A stretch of DNA of 64,000 bases from Priestia taiwanensis (GTDB taxonomy: Bacteria > Bacillota > Bacilli > Bacillales > Bacillaceae_G). Positions within the stretch are counted from its first letter, which is position 1; every line of letters begins with the position of its first letter. The DNA lies in the NCBI RefSeq assembly GCF_014638355.1, contig NZ_BMFK01000001.1:449160-513159 (forward strand). Reading direction: 5' to 3'. Under the pieces are notes generated by a model. It worked only from the letters and a program-made list of their open reading frames with translations. It was not told the DNA's origin and did no database searches. The position numbers and the translations under genes are program-made. This document shows positions 24,411-34,800 of the stretch, piece after piece.

Positions 24411-26342
24411 ATGATACTTGTAACGGCATCGCATATACATAAAGCGTACGGGACAGATGTTATTTTAGAAGATGCGACGCTTACAGTTCAAGAGAGAGAA
24501 CGTGTAGCGTTAGTTGGTCCGAACGGGGCTGGCAAATCAACGCTTTTAAAAGTGATAGCAGGTGAATTATCACATGATAAAGGTGAAGTACATATCGCAA
24601 AGGGCTCGACAATTGGGTACTTGGCACAACATTCAACGGTAGATTCTTCAATGACTGTGTATGAGGAATTACGTTCTGTATATAATGATTTATTCGCAGT
24701 TGAGAAGCGTATGCGTGAAGTAGAGGCGGAGATGAGTAAGCCGTCTGTATACGAAAATGAAAGCAAGTTTCAAAGTTTAAGCGGGGAGTACGCGCGCTTA
24801 CAGCAACAATTCACAGATCGTAATGGGTATGCAATTGATGCAAATGTACGCTCGATCTTACACGGATTAGACTTCCCGGAAGATATGCATAGTCAATCTG
24901 TTCAATCATTATCGGGTGGACAAAAGACGCGTCTAGCGCTTGGAAAGCAACTTCTTATGCAACCGGACTTGCTTATTTTGGACGAGCCGACGAACTACTT
25001 AGATATTGCACGTCTAACGTGGTTAGAAGAATACTTGAAGTCGTATTCTGGCGCGGTCTTAATCGTGTCGCATGACCGCTATTTCTTAGATGCATTAGCG
25101 GATATTGTGTACGAAATCGAGCGTGGTGTGACAAAACGTTACAAAGGAAATTATTCAGCGTATTTGGAGCAAAAAGCACAAGATTTAGCACTGCAAGCGA
25201 AGCGTTTTGAACAACAACAAGCTGAAATTGCACGTACAGAAGAGTATATTCGTCGTAACATTGAGGGTGTCCGTACGAAACAAGCACAAAGCCGTCGTAA
25301 AATGTTAGAGAAGATGGACCGTATTGAAAGTCCAATTACGAGTACTGGGAAAGTTAGTTTTTCTTTCGATATTATGCGTCAAACAGGAAATGATGTATTA
25401 ATGGTCGAAGATGTGGCGATTGGTTATGAGACTAAACAATTATCCAAGGATATCAACCTTCAGTTAAAACGAGGCGAACGTGTTGCGTTAATCGGCCCGA
25501 ATGGAATTGGTAAATCAACGTTATTGAAAAATATCGTTGGTGATATGAAGCCGTTTAAAGGGAATGTTCGTTTCGGAACGAATATTGACCTAGGGTATTA
25601 CACGCAAGAACAAGAACATTTACAGGTGAATAAGACGGTTATCCAAGAAGTGTGGGATAGTTTCCCGCATTTAGATCGTCGTGAAATTCGGACGATTCTT
25701 AGTCATTTCTTATTTACAGGGGATGATTTAGAGAAGCCGATTTCGATTTTATCAGGTGGAGAGCGCGCCCGCGTTGCTTTAGTAAAGTTAATGTTACAAA
25801 AACCAAACGTGATGATTTTGGACGAGCCGACGAACCATCTTGATTTAATGTCAAAAGAAGTATTAGAAGGTGCGCTAGCGGATTATCCTGGTACACTATT
25901 CTTCATTTCACATGATCGTTTCTTCTTAAATCGTCTAGCAACACGTGTCGTAGAACTTGGGGAAGAGGGACTTACTACTTACTTAGGAAACTACGATGAC
26001 TATGTGGAGAAGAAGGCCTTTTTAGAAGAATTAGCAAGAGAAAACGGCGAAGTACTAGTCGAAACGAAAAAAGAAGAAGATACATCATTCGAAGACCAAA
26101 AGCGTAAACGCCAAGAAGACCGCATGTTAAAACGTGAGGCACGTAAGAAAGAAGAACGTCTTCAAGCAATTGAAGGAGAAATTGCGGAATTAGAAGAGAA
26201 GGTTGTTGCATTTGAAGAACAACTATGCGATCCAGAAATCTTCAATGATCCAATGCAAGCGAAATCGATTAACGATGAATGCGAAGCAACGAAAGAAGCC
26301 ATTCAAGCACTATATGATGAGTGGGAAGAATTAAGTTCATAA
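24411..26342 (+). CDS. ABC-F family ATPase (YdiF-like)
   Basis: A 643-residue protein with two ABC domains and no membrane segments. Walker A motifs are GPNGAGKST (about residue 37) and GPNGIGKST (about 363). Signatures are LSGGQKTRLA and LSGGERARVA. Walker B ends LDEPTNYLD and LDEPTNHLD. The linker of about 80 residues between them (QQAEIARTEEYIRRN...) is the P-site tRNA interaction motif region, and the charged coiled coil at 560-640 is like that of B. subtilis YdiF. ABC-F proteins act on stalled ribosomes; some confer resistance to ribosome-targeting drugs. GGGAGTG precedes the ATG. It ends in a hairpin. Confidence 0.93.
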   Translation: MILVTASHIHKAYGTDVILEDATLTVQERERVALVGPNGAGKSTLLKVIAGELSHDKGEVHIAKGSTIGYLAQHSTVDSSMTVYEELRSVYNDLFAVEKRMREVEAEMSKPSVYENESKFQSLSGEYARLQQQFTDRNGYAIDANVRSILHGLDFPEDMHSQSVQSLSGGQKTRLALGKQLLMQPDLLILDEPTNYLDIARLTWLEEYLKSYSGAVLIVSHDRYFLDALADIVYEIERGVTKRYKGNYSAYLEQKAQDLALQAKRFEQQQAEIARTEEYIRRNIEGVRTKQAQSRRKMLEKMDRIESPITSTGKVSFSFDIMRQTGNDVLMVEDVAIGYETKQLSKDINLQLKRGERVALIGPNGIGKSTLLKNIVGDMKPFKGNVRFGTNIDLGYYTQEQEHLQVNKTVIQEVWDSFPHLDRREIRTILSHFLFTGDDLEKPISILSGGERARVALVKLMLQKPNVMILDEPTNHLDLMSKEVLEGALADYPGTLFFISHDRFFLNRLATRVVELGEEGLTTYLGNYDDYVEKKAFLEELARENGEVLVETKKEEDTSFEDQKRKRQEDRMLKREARKKEERLQAIEGEIAELEEKVVAFEEQLCDPEIFNDPMQAKSINDECEATKEAIQALYDEWEELSS

Positions 26343-26347
26343 AATGA

Positions 26348-26390
26348 TAGTGCCCTAGTAGCTGATGAGGCTTGCTGGGGCATTTTTAAT
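26348..26390 (+). terminator. Rho-independent terminator of the ABC-F gene
   Basis: TGCCCTA and TGGGGCA pair across an 18-base loop, followed by TTTTTAATTTT. Confidence 0.65.
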
Positions 26391-26391
26391 T

Positions 26392-26420
26392 TTGTGACTA
26401 GTTGTAGCATTTCTCTATAA
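26392..26420 (+). promoter_or_regulatory. Promoter upstream of the RsgA-like gene
   Basis: TTGTGA (26392-26397) and TATAAT (26415-26420) are spaced by 17 bases, directly after the ABC-F terminator. Confidence 0.6.
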
Positions 26421-26466
26421 TTTGGTATAAACTAGAAATAACTTATTCGGAAAGGAAGTGTTGATA

Positions 26467-26538
26467 ATGATGAAAAAAATGAGCATTGTATTGATTCGTC
26501 ACTTAAGTCGCGGGTTGGAGGGAGACAGCGGAAAGTAG
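26467..26538 (+). CDS. Possible 23-codon leader peptide
   Basis: The frame MMKKMSIVLIRHLSRGLEGDSGK (26467-26538) has AAAGGAAG at a proper distance and lies in the 170-base leader of the RsgA-like gene, ending 52 bases before that gene's start. It may be a small protein, a leader that couples translation, or chance. I know no family. Confidence 0.35.
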   Translation: MMKKMSIVLIRHLSRGLEGDSGK

Positions 26539-26590
26539 TTTGTTTCTAGCTGTGTCCTTCATCATAACATTTATATTGGAGGATACACAT

Positions 26591-27652
26591 TTGAATCAAT
26601 TTACAAAACAAGAATTAGGATGGCAATCATTTTTTGAAGGGCAATGTACGGATACGACTTATGAGGTCGGACGCATTTGCTTGGAGCATAAACACATTTA
26701 TCGCATTATGTGTGAAGACGGTGAATATGTCGGGGAACTAACAGGGAAGTTCAGACATGGCGTTCATTTACGTAGCGATTATCCAACGGTTGGAGACTGG
26801 GTATTCATCACGAAAGTACCTGGTGAGCAAAAGGTGATGATTCACGGCTTATTCGAACGAAAAAGTGTCTTTATTAGGAGATCGCCAGGTGGCAAAGCGG
26901 AAGAACAAATCGTCGCCGCGAATGTTGATTATGTGTTTTTAGTAAATGCACTGAACGGAGATTTTAACGTCCGTCGTTTGGAGCGTTACGTGTTATTAGC
27001 CTTTGAAAGTGGTGCAACGCCAATTATCGTTTTAACAAAGAAAGATTTGTGTGATGATGTAGAGGTGAAAATACAAGAAGTAGAGAAAGTAGCATTTGGC
27101 ATTCCGGTTATCGCGGTGAATAGTTTAGAAGATGATGGAGTAGCGGAAGTACGTAAGCTTCTGTCGCTCGGTGTGACGGTAGCATTGTTAGGTTCGTCTG
27201 GTGTCGGCAAATCGACGCTTTTAAATGCGCTAATTGGTGAAGAAATTCAGCATACGTCAGAAGTGCGTGAAGGCGATGACCGAGGGAAACATACGACGAC
27301 ACATCGTGAATTGTTTATTTTACCGACGGGTGGCCTTGTAATGGATACACCGGGTATGCGTGAATTACAATTATGGGACGGAGATTCTTCGCTTAGTGCG
27401 ACGTTCTCGGACATTGATGAGTTAGCGACGTTATGTCGTTTCCATGATTGTAAGCATGAAACAGAGCCAGGGTGTGCTGTACAAGAATCAATTGAAAGTG
27501 GTCAATTAGAACACGGACGTTTAATAAGCTACAATAAATTACAACGTGAAATTGCATACGGATTACGTAAGCAAAAGCAGGCTTTAAGGAAAGCGCTGAA
27601 TGGAAAAAGCAAGAAGCCAGAGAAGGTACAAAAGAAATATAAAGCATATTAA
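26591..27652 (+). CDS. RsgA-like ribosome small-subunit GTPase
   Basis: A 353-residue circularly permuted GTPase. Order of parts: N-terminal OB-like domain (VGDWVFITKVPG), G4 motif LTKKD, G1 motif GSSGVGKSTLLN, G3 motif DTPGM, then a C-terminal zinc-binding region (CRFHDCKHETEPGC). RsgA assists late 30S assembly. The start is TTG at 26591, with GGAGG nine bases upstream. The length is nearer E. coli RsgA than B. subtilis YloQ. It is not linked to the usual prkC-rsgA-rpe cluster, so it is probably an additional paralogue. Confidence 0.9.
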   Translation: MNQFTKQELGWQSFFEGQCTDTTYEVGRICLEHKHIYRIMCEDGEYVGELTGKFRHGVHLRSDYPTVGDWVFITKVPGEQKVMIHGLFERKSVFIRRSPGGKAEEQIVAANVDYVFLVNALNGDFNVRRLERYVLLAFESGATPIIVLTKKDLCDDVEVKIQEVEKVAFGIPVIAVNSLEDDGVAEVRKLLSLGVTVALLGSSGVGKSTLLNALIGEEIQHTSEVREGDDRGKHTTTHRELFILPTGGLVMDTPGMRELQLWDGDSSLSATFSDIDELATLCRFHDCKHETEPGCAVQESIESGQLEHGRLISYNKLQREIAYGLRKQKQALRKALNGKSKKPEKVQKKYKAY

Positions 27653-27659
27653 CGTACGT

Positions 27660-27688
27660 AACGGTCAAGTATATCTTGGCCGTTTTTT
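27660..27688 (+). terminator. Rho-independent terminator
   Basis: AACGGTCAAG and CTTGGCCGTT pair with one G-T pair, followed by TTTTTT. Confidence 0.8.
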
Positions 27689-27755
27689 AGCACATAATTT
27701 TATTTTAGTAACACTTGAATTTGGAATATGCTCCTTTTAACTTTAGTAATGAAAA

Positions 27756-27806
27756 TAAGCCGATAGTATGTAACTCTGTATAAAAAGTTGCATACTATCG
27801 GCTTTA
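27756..27806. terminator. Terminator of the minus-strand DUF4153-like gene
   Basis: AAGCCGATAGTATG and CATACTATCGGCTT pair perfectly over a 20-base loop, with T-rich tails on the minus side. Located 33 bases past the minus-strand stop. Confidence 0.7.
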
Positions 27807-27838
27807 AGGATCTTATAAGTTATAGAAGATTAGCTTTT

Positions 27839-29086
27839 CTACCTAAACATTATTGGAAAAGTAAATATAACGAAAGCTGCCCAAAGTCCGTAGACCGGCA
27901 AATACTTAGTAACGGCATCTTGGATAGTTGAAGGTCCGGATTTATTTTGTAGAAAACGCATATAGGAGAACATAATCCAAATTAGATTTGCCCAGATAAG
28001 TATGTTTATGCCTAAAACAGCAAGTCTATTAGGCGTAATCCCATAAGAAGACAGTCTGAACACAATGGCGGACAAAGCCACACTGTCAATGACAAGTGCA
28101 AGAACAATTAAGGAAAAATTTATATAATCTGAAATGCTCTTTTTCTCGTCTGAATCGCTCTCGGTAATGGAAAATATGGTAATGGCCAATACACCAAGGA
28201 GAATTCCGTTAAAGGCTATCAGGAAATTGCGGTCCAAGAATGGATTTTTTCCGACCCATATAACTGTTACAAGATAGACCAACAATGTGACCAGGACAAG
28301 AGGACTAAAAATTTTAGCTATATATGGTGTAATATTCTTAGCAAGTTTAAGATTCATTGATACTAGGTATGCAGCAACGACAGCGAGAGAGGCTGCACCA
28401 AATAAAACGACATTACTAAAATAGAAGTCTTCTATATTCAAGCCAACAAAGCTAAATAACTGCATGGTTAATGCTGCTAGTATCATTCCGCTAACTGCCA
28501 TGCTAGCGTAGAGAATACAATATTCCAAATTAAATTTAATATAGGCTAATCTTGTACTGCCTTTTGAATATTCATTTCCTGTAAATGCAAGCCCTACCAA
28601 TACCCATAAGAATATGGGAAGGTGTAAATAAGCAAGGATAGTACTGTCTTTATAATGTAATGGCAGCATATTAAGATACACTCCGGAAATTAGGAATAGG
28701 GCTGTAATGGAATAAATAATACGTTTTTTTGGAGTATTCTTGTAAACAAAATAGGCAGCAATAAAGGGAATTATACCAAAAGCCAGGTTAATTGGAGCAA
28801 TTGCTTCCTGTTCGACAAAATGGAAAATGATTCTGGTGATTATCCCGGCCAGAATGGCTAAAATGCCCATGAATAAGAAATCTTTTTGAAGCAAGGAAGG
28901 TTTTTCTGTATTCGCCGTCTCCTTGAAATGCAATCTTTCATACCAAACGCCAAGAACCTGAGAATCAGGATTTTGTTCCCATGCGTGTGAGAATGACTTT
29001 TTAAAAGTTTTCGGATCTTTTCTATACATTCTCTCCAGCTCATGGGGGTTAGTAATATTTTTAATAAGCAAATTGTTAATGTCCAT
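27839..29086 (-). CDS. Multi-TM membrane protein (DUF4153-like)
   Basis: A 415-residue protein with a soluble N-terminal stretch of about 65 residues (NNLLIKNITNPHELERMYRKDP...) and 10-12 membrane helices. The segment WVGKNPFLDRNFLIAFNGILLGVLAITIF resembles the DUF4153 family; the match is by eye. Function unknown. GGGGGAGATATAACT precedes the ATG. On the same strand just upstream lies the remnant of a Cro-like regulator, a pairing seen with several Firmicute membrane proteins of unknown function. Confidence 0.7.
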   Translation of the reverse strand: MDINNLLIKNITNPHELERMYRKDPKTFKKSFSHAWEQNPDSQVLGVWYERLHFKETANTEKPSLLQKDFLFMGILAILAGIITRIIFHFVEQEAIAPINLAFGIIPFIAAYFVYKNTPKKRIIYSITALFLISGVYLNMLPLHYKDSTILAYLHLPIFLWVLVGLAFTGNEYSKGSTRLAYIKFNLEYCILYASMAVSGMILAALTMQLFSFVGLNIEDFYFSNVVLFGAASLAVVAAYLVSMNLKLAKNITPYIAKIFSPLVLVTLLVYLVTVIWVGKNPFLDRNFLIAFNGILLGVLAITIFSITESDSDEKKSISDYINFSLIVLALVIDSVALSAIVFRLSSYGITPNRLAVLGINILIWANLIWIMFSYMRFLQNKSGPSTIQDAVTKYLPVYGLWAAFVIFTFPIMFR

Positions 29087-29155
29087 AGTTATATCTCCCC
29101 CTAATAGTTGTTATATGAAGTTTCCTTGATTCATTTAACTGTCTTCGTCACTTTT

Positions 29156-29239
29156 TTATTCTAAAATATCTCCTGGTGGCCACTCTAAAGCCTTACAAAT
29201 TTTAAAAACAACGTTGTTACTTTTTTCATAAAAAGCACC
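29156..29239 (-). pseudogene. C-terminal remnant of a Cro/CI-type HTH regulator
   Basis: Read on the minus strand, the open stretch gives FYEKSNNVVFKICKALEWPP followed by GDILE and a stop. This matches the end of small Cro-type regulators (...LDKICKALNCQPGDILEY). A TGA closes the frame 10 codons before the conserved part, so the helix-turn-helix half is missing. It lies 70 bases upstream of the membrane protein gene on the same strand, where the partner regulator would be expected. Confidence 0.6.
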
Positions 29240-29453
29240 TCACTTATTTATTCTGTTTTTGATTTTAATATATATTTTATTGTTTTACAATAAAAATTTG
29301 TTGGTTTAAATAATATTTTTATTGCGTGTTTTTGTTTTAAACAAAAATAAAAAACATTTTTCATTCAAAGAAATGCTCTGCAACTATTGTTTAACAGTCT
29401 AATATTTCATTCTATGGTCTAAAATGTTTTTTTAATAAGACACTTTTCACGAT

Positions 29454-29492
29454 AAAAACACCCCTTTAGATAAACAAATCCAAAGGGGCGAA
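29454..29492 (-). terminator. Orphan minus-strand terminator-like hairpin
   Basis: On the minus strand CGCCCCTTTGG and CTAAAGGGGTG form a stem followed by TTTTTAT. There is no annotated minus-strand gene between it and the divergent 116-aa gene, so it could end an unannotated small RNA. Confidence 0.5.
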
Positions 29493-29630
29493 ATATCGCG
29501 TCTTTTTTAAAGTGACATATGCTACTGTTAAATATTATACATATGGCGTAATTCTGTCGCTCTATAATAGTACATAAAGCATTGGGATATTGGTATAATA
29601 GGATGTAGATAAAGATAGAGGTGATGATGA

Positions 29631-29981
29631 ATGCTAGCGAAATTACAAGAGTTTTTCGCAATAATGCCAGTAATGGATAGACAAGAATTTTTCCGCTTTT
29701 TGTTAACAGGAAATGAAGGAAGCATCGCCTTGAATAGATTAACAATCTGTGTGAATGATGATAATGAATTAAAGGTTATGTGGGAACAAAATGATAGACG
29801 TATCGTAGATATTAAAGCAATTGCTATTCAAGATAGTATTTTTACAGATGATGGTTTTGAAAAAAGTGTGCAATTCATACTAGAACGTATGCCTAGTAGA
29901 ATGATTAAGGTGCAAGTAGAGCCACATCTTCACGTGGAATTCGGACCGTTCTTTGAATCGTGTGATGAATGTGATGAATAA
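29631..29981 (+). CDS. Hypothetical protein, 116 aa
   Basis: A soluble 116-residue protein with no recognised domain. It is acidic with a beta-rich middle (NRLTICVNDDNELKVMWEQNDRRIVDIKAIAI) and ends ESCDECDE, a Cys pair in an acidic tail. AGAGGTGATG precedes the ATG. It stands alone, and a strong terminator follows. Confidence 0.7.
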   Translation: MLAKLQEFFAIMPVMDRQEFFRFLLTGNEGSIALNRLTICVNDDNELKVMWEQNDRRIVDIKAIAIQDSIFTDDGFEKSVQFILERMPSRMIKVQVEPHLHVEFGPFFESCDECDE

Positions 29982-29982
29982 G

Positions 29983-30019
29983 AAAGCACCTCTACCGACA
30001 AGGTTAGAGGTGCTTTTTT
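29983..30019. terminator. Bidirectional terminator
   Basis: AAAGCACCTCTA and TAGAGGTGCTTT pair perfectly with T tract TTTTTTG; it separates two convergent genes. Confidence 0.85.
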
Positions 30020-31044
30020 GTTTTGAAGGCAACAAGTGGAAGGAAGGCTAAGCTGACCCATCCGATTAAGGGATATAAGAAGCTAAGTAACGGACTGTAG
30101 CTTACGAAACTAATGGAATACGCAACGCAAATCACGACAACAACGACGATAAAGTATGGGATATCAAAAATACTTTGTAGTTGCTTACTAATACCAAAGA
30201 CATTGCCGACAACGGTTGTGAAGATTTCGCCGAGAATAATGAAAATAAAGAGGAAATGAAATACATAATTGAGCTGTCTAATGACTTCTGCCATAGGGAT
30301 GTTGTATGTATGAAACGATTCAATTGATGAAATCGCTAAATGGCTACTTAATAAGATAAAACATAGACCGATTCCGCCTAGAATACCACCTTTCATAATC
30401 GCTTTTTTATCTTGTACTTCATGAGCGAGTGGGACGAGGACACTTTGTGCTAATACGAGATTGAGTGCAACGTATGCAAATGGATTGATGAACCATTTTA
30501 TATTTACTGGTCCTTCTGGGATGGTTTGTCCGATAGAAGCTAAGCTTGTGGAAAACGTCGTCGAACTTAGTCCGATGATAAATAGCATCATGATTGGAAC
30601 GACAATGACATTGACAGAAAAGACACCTTCTATTCCTTTTTGGAGAACGAGTAGAGAAATCGCTACAGTTAGAATAATGCCGAGTTGGCGATTAAGATGT
30701 AGTTGTTCTTCGAATACTGCTCCGGCACCAGATAACATAACGCTCGTAACACCTATTAATACGACAATGGTAATGCCGTTAATGATTGTCCCAACGGTGT
30801 TGCCAAACAGATAACGATTGAATTCTTGTACGGAAAATGCTTGTATATCGACAGAAAGTAGCATCATTTTTGTTCCAAGCCAAATGAAGAGTATCCCGCT
30901 AAGGAGAATACCAATAGCACCGTAAAGACCATGTACTGTAAAGAATTCAACGATTTCTTTGCCAGTAGCAAAACCAGCACCAACAATTGTCCCTATATAC
31001 GTTGCGGCAATTTTGAAGGATAAGTTCGCTTGTTTTTTGGCCAT
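30004..31044 (-). CDS. YkvI-family membrane transporter
   Basis: A 346-residue protein with about 10 helices, related to the APC/NSS-like YkvI family of Bacillus. Marks are the unwound-helix type start IAATYIGTIVGAGFATGKEIVEFF and the later QSVLVPLAHEVQDK. The ATG at 31044 is preferred because GGAGG lies 9 bases upstream. The five codons before it begin with a TTG inside the ribosome site. Substrate unknown; amino acid-like by fold. Confidence 0.85.
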   Translation of the reverse strand: MAKKQANLSFKIAATYIGTIVGAGFATGKEIVEFFTVHGLYGAIGILLSGILFIWLGTKMMLLSVDIQAFSVQEFNRYLFGNTVGTIINGITIVVLIGVTSVMLSGAGAVFEEQLHLNRQLGIILTVAISLLVLQKGIEGVFSVNVIVVPIMMLFIIGLSSTTFSTSLASIGQTIPEGPVNIKWFINPFAYVALNLVLAQSVLVPLAHEVQDKKAIMKGGILGGIGLCFILLSSHLAISSIESFHTYNIPMAEVIRQLNYVFHFLFIFIILGEIFTTVVGNVFGISKQLQSIFDIPYFIVVVVVICVAYSISFVSYSPLLSFLYPLIGWVSLAFLPLVAFKTKKHL

Positions 31045-31148
31045 TTGTTTGTCCTCCAATGTGTTTTGTATTAACTATATGAACAAGCTGTGTTGTTTAG
31101 AATGAAGGATTGGATATATTCTTTTTGGAAATGTAGTTGCATCACCTA

Positions 31149-31177
31149 TACAAGTTGTAGAGAGCTGGCATTTACTA
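31149..31177 (+). promoter_or_regulatory. Sigma-K-like promoter of the first collagen-like gene
   Basis: TACA (31149-31152), 16 bases, then CATTTACTA (31169-31177), close to the late mother-cell sigma-K pattern of an AC core at -35 and CATAnnnTA at -10. The same arrangement appears before the second collagen-like gene. Confidence 0.55.
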
Positions 31178-31221
31178 TTATAGAGAATTTTCATGAAAAT
31201 CCTCTATTAGTAAACGTATAA

Positions 31222-32217
<996 letters not shown>

Positions 32218-32247
32218 GACAAAATGAATGTGTATAGTAGTGAAGGG

Positions 32248-32286
32248 AAAGGCGCGATTTACGTTTAGTGTAATAGCGCCTTTTTC
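32248..32286 (+). terminator. Rho-independent terminator
   Basis: AAAGGCGC and GCGCCTTTTTC pair around an AT-rich loop, between the first and second collagen-like genes. Confidence 0.75.
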
Positions 32287-32306
32287 TTAGTTTCTATAGT
32301 TGTTTA

Positions 32307-33396
<1,090 letters not shown>

Positions 33397-33419
33397 GGGG
33401 GAGATTATATAGTAGAGAG

Positions 33420-33446
33420 ACGTAGGCATAATGCTTACGTTTTTTC
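33420..33446 (+). terminator. Rho-independent terminator
   Basis: ACGTAGGCAT and ATGCTTACGT pair with one mismatch, followed by TTTTT. Confidence 0.75.
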
Positions 33447-33609
33447 TACTGAAGTGGTTATCTGTTCAATTTATTTGTGAATGGGGATAAATAGTTGTGC
33501 AAAATGCGAAAAATAAAAGATACATATTGATGAAGAAAATGGTATAAAAGACTATCCCCATATAGTGTTGTTGTGCATCTTATGAAGAAACGGAGATTTT
33601 ATGTTTTAG

Positions 33610-34755
<1,146 letters not shown>

Positions 34756-34764
34756 AGGATAGAG

Positions 34765-34798
34765 AAAAAGACGCAATCATTTAGATTGCGTCTTTTCA
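34765..34798. terminator. Bidirectional terminator
   Basis: AAAAGACGCAATC and GATTGCGTCTTTT pair perfectly between convergent genes. Confidence 0.85.
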
Positions 34799-34800
34799 TA

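Larger units (their letters stand above)
29087..29630. other. Intergenic region with regulator remnant and orphan hairpin
   Basis: Besides the HTH remnant (29156-29239) and the hairpin at 29454-29492, this 544-base AT-rich stretch holds no supported gene. Confidence 0.5.
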
